A stretch of DNA of 64,000 nt from Cryobacterium sp. PH29-G1 (GTDB lineage: Bacteria > Actinomycetota > Actinomycetes > Actinomycetales > Microbacteriaceae), in the NCBI RefSeq assembly GCF_030063365.1, contig NZ_JASISY010000007.1, positions 1-64,000 on the forward strand. Direction: 5' to 3'. Position numbers and translations under genes: made by a program. Of this stretch, positions 9,853 through 18,476 are shown piece after piece. The notes below the pieces were generated by a model. That model did not search any database, had not been told where the DNA came from, and saw nothing but the letters and a program-made list of their open reading frames with translations. Every line of letters starts with the position of its first letter. Within the stretch, counting starts at the first letter, position 1.

Positions 9853-10502
9853 GTGCGTGCCGGTCGGTTCGCTTCATCGCGAACCAGCAGGAAGGCGGCA
9901 ACCCGGGCCTGCAGATCGTCCAGGTTTCCCCCGCGCGCGGCATCCCCCAGCAGCGGGCTGCCAATGCCCACGCCGACGGCGCCGGCCGCGAAGTATTCCC
10001 GGGCCAGCCCGGCATCGACACCGCCCACGGGTATGAACGGCACGTCGGGTAGCGGATCGCGCAGCGCCTTCAGATAGGCCGGGCCGCCGAACGATCCGGG
10101 AAAGAGCTTGACCACGGTGGCGCCCGCGCGCCGGGCCGCCACGACTTCCGTCGGCGTCAGCGCTCCCGCGCAGACCGGCAGCCCCAGGCGCGCCGATTCG
10201 TCGATGGCCTCCGTCACGGCCGGCGTCACCATGAAGGTCGCACCGGCGGCGGCCGAGCGGTGCACGTCGTCGATGGTGAGCACGGTTCCGGCACCGACGA
10301 CACAGTCGCGTGGGGCGAGCCGGGCCAGTTCGGCGATGATGGCCAGCGCATCCGTTGTTACCAGCGACACTTCGAGAAAGCGGATGCCGCCGGCGAAGAG
10401 TGTCAGCGACGCGGCCAGAGCCGCCTCCGGGTTGTCGCCGCGAACGATAGCCAGTAGGCGTTCCCGGTGGAGTCGCGCGAGGAATTCGGTCGGGGTCGTC
10501 AT
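9849..10502 (-). CDS. eda: KDPG/KDPGal aldolase
   Basis: Class I aldolase splitting 2-keto-3-deoxy-6-phosphogluconate (or the galacto isomer) to pyruvate and glyceraldehyde 3-phosphate. The 217-residue protein carries the Schiff-base lysine in VVKLFPGS (K132), the general-base glutamate in FLEVSL (E44), and the VVGAGTVL and IPVGGV phosphate-binding loops. The ATG at 10502 lies inside a run that also offers GTG at 10514; five bases separate it from the dgoD stop. Position between dgoD and kdgK shows that it completes the galactonate route, so a dgoA-like role is as likely as a general Entner-Doudoroff one. Confidence 0.87.
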   Translation of the reverse strand: MTTPTEFLARLHRERLLAIVRGDNPEAALAASLTLFAGGIRFLEVSLVTTDALAIIAELARLAPRDCVVGAGTVLTIDDVHRSAAAGATFMVTPAVTEAIDESARLGLPVCAGALTPTEVVAARRAGATVVKLFPGSFGGPAYLKALRDPLPDVPFIPVGGVDAGLAREYFAAGAVGVGIGSPLLGDAARGGNLDDLQARVAAFLLVRDEANRPART

Positions 10503-10507
10503 GGCCG

Positions 10508-11656
10508 TCACCACTCCGCCAGCGCGCCGTCGGCGTGGCGCCAGACCGGTGACCGCCAGGTGTGCCCGCGAGAATCGGCGGCTCGTACGGCTGCCTCATC
10601 GACCTCAATTCCCAGTCCCGGGCCCGTCAGTAGCTCAATGTTGCCGTTCACGAATTTCAATGGCTCCTTGTCGAGCACGTAGTCGAGTACCTCGGCGCCC
10701 TGGTTGTAGTGAATTCCGATGCTCTGCTCCTGAATGAGGTAGTTGGGCGTTGCAAAACCCACCTGCAGACAGGCTGCGAGCGCGATCGGGCCGAGCGGGC
10801 AGTGTGGCGCCAGTTGCACGTCATACACCTCGGCCATCGCGGCGATGCGGCGCACCTCGGAGATGCCACCGGCGTGCGACAGGTCGGGCTGCGCCACGGC
10901 GATACCGGCACCAAAGACCGGGAGAAAATCCTGCCGCGTGTAGAGCCGCTCCCCGGTCGCGATCGGTATGGACGTAGCCTGGGCGAGTTGTCCGATCAAG
11001 TGAGAGTTCTCCGGAACGACCGGCTCCTCGATGAAGAACGGTCGCAGCGGTTCGAGCAGCGGGGCGATCCGGCGGGCATTGGCGAGCGTGAATCGACCGT
11101 GAAAGTCCACGGCCACATCCCGGTCGGGGCCGAGGGCGGCACGGGCTGCGGCGACCCGCTCCAGCACGCCGTCAATTTCGGCGACGGTGCCGACGCGGCT
11201 CATGATGCCGGAGGCATTCATCTTCACTGCCGTCAGTCCTACCTCTATTTGCGCCGCAATAGCGTCGCTGATGCCGCTCGGATCATCCCCGCCGACCCAG
11301 CCGTACATGCGGATGCGATCGCGCACGGCGCCACCGAGCAGCTGGTACACGGGCACTCCGAGGGACTTGCCCTTGATGTCCCAGAGCGCCTGGTCGATAC
11401 CGGAGACGGCACTGCCGAACACCGGACCACCCCGGTAGAAACCACTCTTGGTCAGGACCTGCCAGTGATCTTCAATGCGATCGGGGTCGGCACCGACGAG
11501 GTATTCGGCGAACTGTTCGACGACCGTGCGCACGGCATCGGAGTGCCCCTCCAGGCTGGCCTCGCCCCAGCCGACGATGCCATCGCTGGTCTCAAGCCGC
11601 ACAAACAACCAGCGCGGTGCGACGAGAAAAGTTTCAACGCGGGTGATTATCGACAC
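10508..11656 (-). CDS. dgoD: D-galactonate dehydratase
   Basis: Enolase-superfamily enzyme dehydrating D-galactonate to 2-keto-3-deoxygalactonate. The 382-residue protein matches E. coli DgoD closely by eye along its length: APRWLFVRLET, WVGGDDP, DFHGRF (metal ligand D184 and H186), FFIEEPV (E210), IATGERLY (E236), QPDLSHAGG, LAPHCPLGP (H285) and the terminal WRHADGALAEW. I prefer the GTG at 11656, six bases after GAGG, because it aligns with the E. coli N-terminus; an ATG at 11668 is possible. Either start overlaps the 3' end of gntK. Confidence 0.92.
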   Translation of the reverse strand: MSIITRVETFLVAPRWLFVRLETSDGIVGWGEASLEGHSDAVRTVVEQFAEYLVGADPDRIEDHWQVLTKSGFYRGGPVFGSAVSGIDQALWDIKGKSLGVPVYQLLGGAVRDRIRMYGWVGGDDPSGISDAIAAQIEVGLTAVKMNASGIMSRVGTVAEIDGVLERVAAARAALGPDRDVAVDFHGRFTLANARRIAPLLEPLRPFFIEEPVVPENSHLIGQLAQATSIPIATGERLYTRQDFLPVFGAGIAVAQPDLSHAGGISEVRRIAAMAEVYDVQLAPHCPLGPIALAACLQVGFATPNYLIQEQSIGIHYNQGAEVLDYVLDKEPLKFVNGNIELLTGPGLGIEVDEAAVRAADSRGHTWRSPVWRHADGALAEW

Positions 11657-12176
11657 TGTCGACCTCATGACCTTCTGTTTCAGCGGCCAGGGCCGCGAGG
11701 ATCCGTTCGACGATGACGCCGGGCGATTCGACGATGTCGACGGTCACGCCGCGTTCATCGTCGGTTCGTACTTCGAGGGTGTCGTACTGCGACTGCAGCA
11801 ACGCCGGTGGCATGAACTCATGGGTGCGGGCGCGCAGTCGGGCCGCGATCACCTCGATCGCACCTTCCGGATCGACGATGAACAGGTCGGCGGCATGGGT
11901 GCGTAGGAGGTCGCGATAGCTGAGCTTGAGCGCCGAGCAGGCGATCACGATGCCCTCACTCTGGCCCAGGGCCAGTTGTCGCCCGACCTCGTGCAGCCAT
12001 GGCATCCGGTGTTCATCCTGCAGCGCCTGCCCGGCGGCCATGACGGCTTTGTTGGCGGCGGGGTGCAGGGCATCACCGTCGAGAAACCGGGTACCGAGCT
12101 GCTCGGCCAACAGTTCGCCGATGGTGGATTTGCCCGAGCCCTGCACGCCCATGACGACGATCGGTGGGAAGCGCAC
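11634..12176 (-). CDS. gntK: Gluconokinase, first copy
   Basis: Phosphorylates D-gluconate to 6-phosphogluconate. The 180-residue P-loop kinase has Walker A GVQGSGKST (10-18), LDGDALHPAANKAVMAAGQAL, DEHRMPWL and ACSALKLSYRDLLR, all family hallmarks. It begins two bases after the permease stop and overlaps dgoD, so it is inside the operon. A second gluconokinase lies at 17702-18280; the two are clearly paralogous but diverged. This one has the longer disordered C-terminus. Confidence 0.9.
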   Translation of the reverse strand: MRFPPIVVMGVQGSGKSTIGELLAEQLGTRFLDGDALHPAANKAVMAAGQALQDEHRMPWLHEVGRQLALGQSEGIVIACSALKLSYRDLLRTHAADLFIVDPEGAIEVIAARLRARTHEFMPPALLQSQYDTLEVRTDDERGVTVDIVESPGVIVERILAALAAETEGHEVDSVDNHPR

Positions 12177-12178
12177 TG

Positions 12179-13060
12179 CTACCCCTTGGTCGCCCCGGCG
12201 GTCAGGCCGGACACGATGTATTTCTGGGTGAACAGGGCAATCACCATGATGGGAACGGTCACGACAACGGCCGCGGCCATCAGGCTGCCCCAGTCAATGC
12301 TCGCGTACGAGACGAAGTTGAAGATTGCCACCGGCAGGGTCTTGGTGTTCGCTCCGGAGAGTACGAGCGCAAACATGAAGTTGTTCCACGAAAAGATGAA
12401 CGAGAGGATGCCTGCGGTGGCGAGTCCGGGAACCGACAGCGGAAGCGTGATCCGCAGGAACGCGCCGATGTGGGTGAGCCCGTCAACCTGGGCCTGTTCC
12501 TCCAATTCGAGCGGAGTCGAGTCGAAGTAGCTGATCATGATGTACACGATGAGCGGCAGGGCAACGAACATATGCGAGAGGATCAGCACGCCGAAGCCGC
12601 CGACCATGCGCATGTTGGCGAAGATGAAGTACCACGGTACGAGCAGGCTGACGCCCGGGATGATGCGTGCCATGAGCACGACCAGCGCGGAACGATGCAT
12701 GGCGAACCGACTCATCGCATAGGCAGCAGGAACACCGATGAGCAGGGAGAACAGGGTGGACAGCAACGCAACCCAGAAACTATTGAAGATGAAGATCAGA
12801 TAGTTGTTGCGGCTGAGCACATTGTCGTAGTTGTCGAGGGTCGGTGTAAAGAACAGCGTCTTGCTCGCGTCGAAGATGTCAACGTTGGATTTGAGCGACG
12901 CAATCAGCATCCAGGCCAGGGGCGCGATGAACAAGAGCACGGTCAGCGTGAGCGCGACCACCCGGAAGGTCTTGTAGGCGCGCGGTTTGCGGCGCCGCGG
13001 TGCAGATGCAACCGGGGTCGGTGTCTTTGCTGCGGAACGAGTTGGCAGTGTCGTGGTCAT
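12179..13060 (-). CDS. Sugar ABC transporter permease, MalG type
   Basis: Inner-membrane subunit of a CUT1-family importer. The 293-residue protein has six predicted membrane segments beginning with VVALTLTVLLFIAPLAWMLI and an EAA-type loop for contact with the ATPase (ELEEQAQVDGLTHIGAFLRITLPLS). The start MTTTLP overlaps the stop of the partner permease as ATGA. The substrate is inferred as a sugar acid, since all downstream genes handle gluconate, galactonate or mannonate. Confidence 0.87.
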   Translation of the reverse strand: MTTTLPTRSAAKTPTPVASAPRRRKPRAYKTFRVVALTLTVLLFIAPLAWMLIASLKSNVDIFDASKTLFFTPTLDNYDNVLSRNNYLIFIFNSFWVALLSTLFSLLIGVPAAYAMSRFAMHRSALVVLMARIIPGVSLLVPWYFIFANMRMVGGFGVLILSHMFVALPLIVYIMISYFDSTPLELEEQAQVDGLTHIGAFLRITLPLSVPGLATAGILSFIFSWNNFMFALVLSGANTKTLPVAIFNFVSYASIDWGSLMAAAVVVTVPIMVIALFTQKYIVSGLTAGATKG

Positions 13061-13980
13061 GACCGGTTCGCCTTTCTGCGGTAGGTGAGTACCCACATGA
13101 TCGCGATGATGAGCAGGAAGAACAGGACCAGCACGGTGGAGGCGATCCCGTAGTCGTTGTAGTCGAAACTCAAGCCGAAGGCATAGATATTGAGTGTCTC
13201 GACCTCGTGGAACGAGCCACCACCCTTACCCTTCGTGGCATACAGAATGTCGAAGGTCTTCAGGGCATCGATGCCGCGCAGCACGACGGTGACAATGACG
13301 GTGGCCCGCATCAAAGGCAGCGTGACAAACCAGAAACGCTGCCACGAGTTGGCACCGTCAATGCGGGCCGCTTCGTCGGGTTCGTCGGAGAGCGAGGTGA
13401 GGCCGGCGAGCAGCATCAGCACCACCATCGGCGTCCACTGCCAAATGTCCACGAACATCAGTGTGGGCAGCGCGGTGTACTGGCCGGAAAGCCACGGCTG
13501 GGCCGGTATACCGATCCAGCTCAAAACCTGGTTGGCGAAGCCGATGTTCGGATCGAAGATAAGGCGCCACATCATTCCCACGGCGACGGGGGTTGCCACC
13601 AGTGGCAGCAGGATCGCCACGCGCACCCATTTCTCGCCGCGGAACGGACGCCAGAGCAGCAGGGCAATGCACATGCCCAGGACCAGTTCGACCGCGAGGG
13701 CTCCACCGGTGAACACGAAGGTGCGCATCACTGCCGGCCAAAAGCGGTCCGTGTCGGTGAGAACCTCAAAGTAGTTACTGAGCCCGACCAGGTTGGACGC
13801 AGCGCGAACCGACCCCTCGGAATCGGTCACGCTGAGATACAGGGTCCAGCCCAGTGGCACAGCAATCAGCAGTCCAACAAATATCATCGCGGGAGCGGCG
13901 AAAAGCCACTTGCGATACCGGTTTGCCCACGTGGAGTAATTCGTCCACATCGAGGGCTTGGTGGTGACCATCGTGGTCAT
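13057..13980 (-). CDS. Sugar ABC transporter permease, MalF type
   Basis: Second membrane subunit of the same importer. The 307-residue protein starts MTTMVTTKPS, has a first membrane helix LFAAPAMIFVGLLIAVPLGW and an EAA loop DEAARIDGANSWQRFWFVTLP near residue 215. It is separated from the binding-protein gene by a strong stem-loop. No ATPase gene is found in the cluster, so a shared MsiK/MsmK-like ATPase encoded elsewhere is likely. Confidence 0.88.
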   Translation of the reverse strand: MTTMVTTKPSMWTNYSTWANRYRKWLFAAPAMIFVGLLIAVPLGWTLYLSVTDSEGSVRAASNLVGLSNYFEVLTDTDRFWPAVMRTFVFTGGALAVELVLGMCIALLLWRPFRGEKWVRVAILLPLVATPVAVGMMWRLIFDPNIGFANQVLSWIGIPAQPWLSGQYTALPTLMFVDIWQWTPMVVLMLLAGLTSLSDEPDEAARIDGANSWQRFWFVTLPLMRATVIVTVVLRGIDALKTFDILYATKGKGGGSFHEVETLNIYAFGLSFDYNDYGIASTVLVLFFLLIIAIMWVLTYRRKANRS

Positions 13981-14026
13981 CGTTCACCTCACACTTGGTG
14001 TTACGCCTTCAGAAAATGGTGGGTCC

Positions 14027-14061
14027 GTGGGGCGGACGATCCACATGATCGTCCGCCCCAC
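14027..14061 (-). terminator. Intra-operon stem-loop after the binding-protein gene
   Basis: Perfect 14-base inverted repeat (14027-14040 with 14048-14061) with a seven-base loop, 14 bases past the lipoprotein stop. No T-run follows on the minus strand, so it probably stabilises the binding-protein mRNA or lowers read-through rather than ending transcription. Confidence 0.75.
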
Positions 14062-14075
14062 GTGCGTGCTGCTGA

Positions 14076-15368
14076 CTATTCGTCGTCGAGGATGCCCTGG
14101 AAGGCATCGCTCGCGGCATCCGCTGCAGCGTCGGAGTCTCCGCCGGTGATGGCAATGACGATCGGGTCGCCGACGATCTCGCGTGCCTCGGGCACCTTGA
14201 TCACGAGCGGCCGGTCATGACCGACACCGTTCTTCGTGCTCGTGGCGATCGCTGCGGCCAGATCGGCCGGGTAGTTCGAGGTGCCGGCTGGGTCTTCCCA
14301 GACCGACTGACGTGCGCCGGGAACGCCGTCCTGCTGCACCGCCAGGGTGAGGTCCTCACTGGTGGCCCATTCAATGAATTTCCACGCCTCGGCCGAGTTC
14401 TTCGATTCGGCATTGATGCCGAGCGCCCAGGACGGCACGTTGTAGGCGACGGAGCCGCCGGGGCCGGCGGGCATCGGCGCGAAACCGACGGTGTCAGAAA
14501 CCTTGGAGGTCTCGGGGTCGGTCGCGTTCTTGTAGAGGCTGTCAGCCTCGGTGTAGAAGCCGGCCTGGCCCTGCGTGAAGATGGCCATGGCCTCGGGCCA
14601 GCTCATGTCGGTGCTGACGTTTTCGGGCCCGTACTCGCGAATGAGTTTGCCGTAGAAAGCGTAGGCTTCCTTCGCTTCAGGGCTGGCGACTCCCGACTTA
14701 CCGTCCTTGTCGATGAAGTCACCGCCGAAGCTGTACAGAAAGCTGGAGAACTGCGTGACGGCGGCAGACTTGCCGGTGCGGGCGACGAATCCGGCAACGC
14801 CCGGGTTCTGTTCCTTGACGGCCTGTGCCGCGGCTTCGAGTTCGTCCATCGTTGTGGGAACTTCGAGTCCGGCTGCGGCCAGCAGGTCCTTGCGGTAGTA
14901 GAGCACTTCCTGCTCGGTGATGATCGGTACCCCCACCACGTTGCCGTCGTAGGTCGTTGATCCGACCGGACCGGATTGGAAGTCGCTCCAGTTCCAATCG
15001 GCATTGGACTCAACGTCGTCGCTCAGATCAGCGAGATAGCCGTTCTTGGCGAACAGCTTGCCCTCCTGGAGCGGGCGATACATCATCACGTCGATCTCGT
15101 CGGTGCCCGCATTGAGCTTGACGTTGTACTGATCGGACAGCTGGTCTTCGCCATACTGGCTGAGCTCGACCTTGAGGCCGGTGGCCGCCTCGAATTCGGG
15201 CAGCTTCGCCTTGATGGTGTCGGTCCAGACGTGGTTGGCCAGAGTGACCCGAAGAGTCTTCGAGCCCCCGTCGTCGCTGGAACCGGTGCTGCAGGCGCTG
15301 AGCGTTCCCGCCGCGATAATTGTCGCTGCGGCGATAGCCGCAACACGAATAACTGAATGACGCTTCAC
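14076..15368 (-). CDS. Extracellular solute-binding lipoprotein (CUT1 family)
   Basis: Captures the substrate outside the membrane for the two permeases. The 430-residue precursor has a basic n-region MKRHSVIRV, a hydrophobic stretch and lipobox LSAC with lipid-modified C26, then a Ser/Gly linker. The mature part is of the SBP type-1 family. The GTG at 15368 follows GGAGA; an upstream start would spoil the signal peptide. It is the first gene of the eight-gene sugar-acid operon. Confidence 0.9.
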   Translation of the reverse strand: MKRHSVIRVAAIAAATIIAAGTLSACSTGSSDDGGSKTLRVTLANHVWTDTIKAKLPEFEAATGLKVELSQYGEDQLSDQYNVKLNAGTDEIDVMMYRPLQEGKLFAKNGYLADLSDDVESNADWNWSDFQSGPVGSTTYDGNVVGVPIITEQEVLYYRKDLLAAAGLEVPTTMDELEAAAQAVKEQNPGVAGFVARTGKSAAVTQFSSFLYSFGGDFIDKDGKSGVASPEAKEAYAFYGKLIREYGPENVSTDMSWPEAMAIFTQGQAGFYTEADSLYKNATDPETSKVSDTVGFAPMPAGPGGSVAYNVPSWALGINAESKNSAEAWKFIEWATSEDLTLAVQQDGVPGARQSVWEDPAGTSNYPADLAAAIATSTKNGVGHDRPLVIKVPEAREIVGDPIVIAITGGDSDAAADAASDAFQGILDDE

Positions 15369-15446
15369 TGTGTCTCCAATTCGCAAACCCGTGCATCGTC
15401 ACACAGATCCCCGACCGATGCATCTTTACATCTGTCTCGTTGGAAG

Positions 15447-15498
15447 ACATTACAGAATAAAACATACTTATTCAACCCTGAGATCAAAACGATATGAT
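15447..15498. promoter_or_regulatory. Divergent promoters with palindromic operator
   Basis: On the minus strand TTGAAT (15475-15470) and TAATGT (15452-15447) are exactly 17 bases apart, a good promoter for the sugar-acid operon. A palindrome GAATAA-n7-TTATTC (15455-15473) fills the spacer and touches the -35. On the plus strand TATGAT (15493-15498) lies seven bases before the regulator ATG. A repressor on the palindrome would block both directions. Confidence 0.6.
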
Positions 15499-15505
15499 GT
15501 GTGGC

Positions 15506-16297
15506 ATGACGGATAACGTAAACGCAGTGACGCGGGCGACGGAGCCCGACTCACTGGAAGCCCTTCCCCGGGCGCTCGACGAAAACTCCGCCCTGCACGG
15601 CCTGCACGCTCAGATTCTCGATCTGCTCGGCCTCGCGATCTGCGCCGGAGAGCTGCCCACCAAATCCGTCTTTCGGATCGAGGAACTCGAGGAACGCTAC
15701 GGCGTCTCCCGTTCCGTCGTGCGCGAGGCCATCCGGGTACTCGCCTCGATGGGCATGATCGCCTCACGTCGTCGCGTGGGCGTGCAGATTCTTCCGGAAT
15801 CCGACTGGAACCTCTACGATCCCCAGGTCATCCGTTGGCGCCTGGCCTCCCCCGCCCGAATCAGTCAGCTGCGCTCACTGACCGAGCTGCGCACCGCGAT
15901 CGAACCAGAGGCAGCACGTCTGGCGGCCACCAGGGCCCCGCTGGCCGATGCGAGCGAGCTCATGGGCCTGGCCGGCAAGCTGTGGGCGGCGGGACAGGCC
16001 GACGACCCGGCCGAATTCCTCATTCTGGACATTGAGTTTCACCGCCTGGTGCTCGCGAGCTCGGGCAACGAGATGTTCGCCAAGCTCAACTCGCTCGTGG
16101 CCGAAGTTCTGACCGGCCGCACAAACTACGGGCTGATGCCGGAGCATCCGCACAACGATGCCCTACAACTGCACGTTGATGTCGCCAGCGCCATTCAGCG
16201 CGGTGACGCCGCCGCCGCCCAGACCGCCATGCTCGGCATCATGGAACGAGCCTTCGACGAGATGAGTTCGATCTGGGCGGACGGCGAGCCGGGCTAG
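15506..16297 (+). CDS. FCD-domain GntR-family regulator of the sugar-acid operon
   Basis: Transcription factor, probably a repressor released by an aldonate. The 263-residue protein has an N-terminal winged helix (FRIEELEERYGVSRSVVREAIRVL, in pieces about residues 55-80) and a C-terminal all-helical FCD effector domain (LRSLTELRTAIEPEAARLAA; DIEFHRLVLA with a metal-type His). The ATG at 15506 is seven bases after TATGAT, suggesting a leaderless mRNA; an ATG at 15494 would lie inside the promoter. It is divergent from the importer, as DgoR is beside dgo genes in enterobacteria. Confidence 0.85.
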   Translation: MTDNVNAVTRATEPDSLEALPRALDENSALHGLHAQILDLLGLAICAGELPTKSVFRIEELEERYGVSRSVVREAIRVLASMGMIASRRRVGVQILPESDWNLYDPQVIRWRLASPARISQLRSLTELRTAIEPEAARLAATRAPLADASELMGLAGKLWAAGQADDPAEFLILDIEFHRLVLASSGNEMFAKLNSLVAEVLTGRTNYGLMPEHPHNDALQLHVDVASAIQRGDAAAAQTAMLGIMERAFDEMSSIWADGEPG

Positions 16298-16304
16298 GTT
16301 CTAT

Positions 16305-17705
16305 CTAGAACAGCCCCGCAACGATGTAGATCGCCAGGGCGATGGCGAAGCCGATGACCCCGACGAGGGCCTGGCCGACCGTCCAGGTTTTCAGCGTGGT
16401 CTTGGTGTCCATTCCGAAAAACCGGCTGACCAACCAGAAGCCCGAGTCATTGACGTGACCGGCGAACACCGATCCGGCGGCGAGTGCGAGAACGATCGCG
16501 GCCAACTCCACCGGGTTGAAACTCGCATTGCCCATCACGACCGGCTGCAACAGGGCAGCGGATGTCGTCAGCGCGACGGTCGCCGAACCCTGCGCGATGC
16601 GCACCACAGCGGCAATGACGAACCCGGCGATGATGACCGGAAGCCCGACGGCGTCGAGCGACTCGGCAATCGCGTTGCCGATGCCGCTGGCCCGTAGCAC
16701 TCCGCCGAACATGCCACCGGCGCCCGTGATGAGAATGACGGACGACACCGGACCGAGGGCACTGTCGACAACAGCTTCCACGAGGTTGGCGGACTTGCGC
16801 TTCTTCCAGCCGAGCAAAATCATGCCGAGCAGCACGGTGATGAGCAGGGCAACCGGGGTCTCACCCAGGGTGCGCAGAATCTGCACCCAGGTGCTGTCGA
16901 GCGAGACCAGGTCAGCGCTGGCGGCCATGTTGAGGCCGGTGTTGAGAAAGATCAAACCGATCGGAAGCAGCAGCAGCGTGAGCACGGTTCCGACCTTGGG
17001 TGTCGATTCGAACTCGGCGAAGTTTCCGGTGCTGCCGCTCAGGATCGAGGGAACGGGAATGTCGTACTTGCGTCCCACGTACCGACCGAAGAGATAGCCC
17101 ACGAAGTACCAGGTGGGCAAGGCAACGATCAGTCCGAAAATCAGCACGAGCCCGACATCAGCACCCAGAAGCCCGGTGGCCGCGACGGGCCCGGGGTGCG
17201 GCGGTACGAAGATGTGCATCACCGAGAAGGCGATGGCCGAGGGCAGCGCGTAGCCGAGGAACGACCCGCCCAGGCGACGGGCGACCGCGAAGATAATGGG
17301 CAGCATGACGACGAGGCCAGCGTCGAAGAAAATCGGGAATCCGAGCATCAGCGAGGCCACGGCAAGGGCGAGCGGGGCTCGCTTCTCACCGAACCGGGTG
17401 ATCAGGGCATCGGTGAGCACCTTCGCGCCCCCACTGGTTTCCAGCATTCGGCCCAGCATGGCGCCGAGACCGACGAGCAGGGCAACGCTCGCGAGCGTTC
17501 CGCCGAACCCGTCGAGCAGCGTCGCCATCAGTCTGGCCGTCGGGATTCCGGTGCCCACTGCGGTGAGCAGGCTCACGATAATCAAGGAGAGAAAGGCATG
17601 CACCTTGAACTTCATGATCAAGACGAGCAGGAGCGCGATGGCGCCGGCGGCAACGCCCAGCAGAGCGGGTGTCGACAACACCCAATTCATTTCAAGATCG
17701 GTCAT
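16305..17705 (-). CDS. gntP: GntP-family gluconate:H+ symporter
   Basis: Secondary transporter for gluconate or a related sugar acid. The 466-residue polytopic protein has GntP signatures: GFGGTLASVALLVGLGAMLG (about 67-86), LMLGFPIFFDAGLVVMLPI, FVPPHPGPVAAT and GSATVALTTSAAL. The start overlaps the stop of gntK as ATGA. It converges on the FCD regulator with only seven bases between stops. It gives the cell a second entry route next to the ABC importer. Confidence 0.92.
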   Translation of the reverse strand: MTDLEMNWVLSTPALLGVAAGAIALLLVLIMKFKVHAFLSLIIVSLLTAVGTGIPTARLMATLLDGFGGTLASVALLVGLGAMLGRMLETSGGAKVLTDALITRFGEKRAPLALAVASLMLGFPIFFDAGLVVMLPIIFAVARRLGGSFLGYALPSAIAFSVMHIFVPPHPGPVAATGLLGADVGLVLIFGLIVALPTWYFVGYLFGRYVGRKYDIPVPSILSGSTGNFAEFESTPKVGTVLTLLLLPIGLIFLNTGLNMAASADLVSLDSTWVQILRTLGETPVALLITVLLGMILLGWKKRKSANLVEAVVDSALGPVSSVILITGAGGMFGGVLRASGIGNAIAESLDAVGLPVIIAGFVIAAVVRIAQGSATVALTTSAALLQPVVMGNASFNPVELAAIVLALAAGSVFAGHVNDSGFWLVSRFFGMDTKTTLKTWTVGQALVGVIGFAIALAIYIVAGLF

Positions 17706-18280
17706 GCGTCGGCTATCTCTTTCTTATCGGGGAATCGTGTGTGCTGCAGAAACTCAACGGCGAGTTCAACGATTTCGTCGGGAGTATTCATGAGGTTGAT
17801 GCGAAGACCGGCCTCGTCGCGCGCAAGCGGCTCGAGGGCGGCAAACTGCGAGTCGAGCAGCGCGGCGGGCATGTACTCGTGGTTGCGATGGGTCAACCGC
17901 TCGGCGATGAGCGCCTGGTCACCGAACAGCTCGATAAACACCAGCGTCGGAGCGATGCTGCGCAGCAGATCGCGGTAGCTGCGCTTGAGCGCCGAGCAGG
18001 CCACCACGATGGGCTCGCCGTGCTCAAGGGACGCGGCAATCGTTTCGGCGATGCGGGTGAGCCACGGGATCCGGTCGGCGTCGGTGAGCGGATGCCCGGC
18101 CGCCATTTTGGCGCGGGCCTCGAGGCTGTGCAGGTCGTCGCCGTCGGTGAACCGCAGTCCCAGGGCGTTGCCCAGGCCGCGGCCGACCGTCGATTTGCCG
18201 CATCCCTGCACTCCCATTACCACGATCGGTTTTTCGGGAGAGGAAATACGGGGTGTACGGTTCAGGATTTCATCAGTCAT
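17702..18280 (-). CDS. gntK: Gluconokinase, second copy
   Basis: Same reaction as the copy at 11634-12176. The 192-residue protein has Walker A GVQGCGKST (23-31), FTDGDDLHSLEARAKMAAGHPL, DADRIPWL and ACSALKRSYRDLLR. It is translationally coupled to gntP and divergent from gnd, which uses its product 6-phosphogluconate. The two kinases are probably under separate control, this one with gluconate uptake and the other with the galactonate/mannonate operon. Confidence 0.92.
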   Translation of the reverse strand: MTDEILNRTPRISSPEKPIVVMGVQGCGKSTVGRGLGNALGLRFTDGDDLHSLEARAKMAAGHPLTDADRIPWLTRIAETIAASLEHGEPIVVACSALKRSYRDLLRSIAPTLVFIELFGDQALIAERLTHRNHEYMPAALLDSQFAALEPLARDEAGLRINLMNTPDEIVELAVEFLQHTRFPDKKEIADA

Positions 18281-18476
18281 TGACGCTCCACTCCATGGGC
18301 CGTTGCTTCATTACATCGGATCATTTCGCAATATACGCGCAATAAATCTGATTACATTGATCAAGCGTACCCGTAATGCTCATCGCATTCAACGACCGAT
18401 CGTGCGAGGTGCGCGTCACGCAGGCACCGACTAATCTGGAGATTGGTCTGGAGATAACAGCCCCAAAGGAGAAAAC
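18281..18476. promoter_or_regulatory. Divergent control region between gntK-gntP and gnd
   Basis: This A/T-richer 196-base gap holds two CGCAATA direct repeats four bases apart (about 18331-18348) and a perfect TTGATCAA palindrome (about 18358-18365). TATATT on the minus strand is a possible -10 for gntK. These look like operator elements, but no consensus for a known factor is recognised. Confidence 0.4.
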
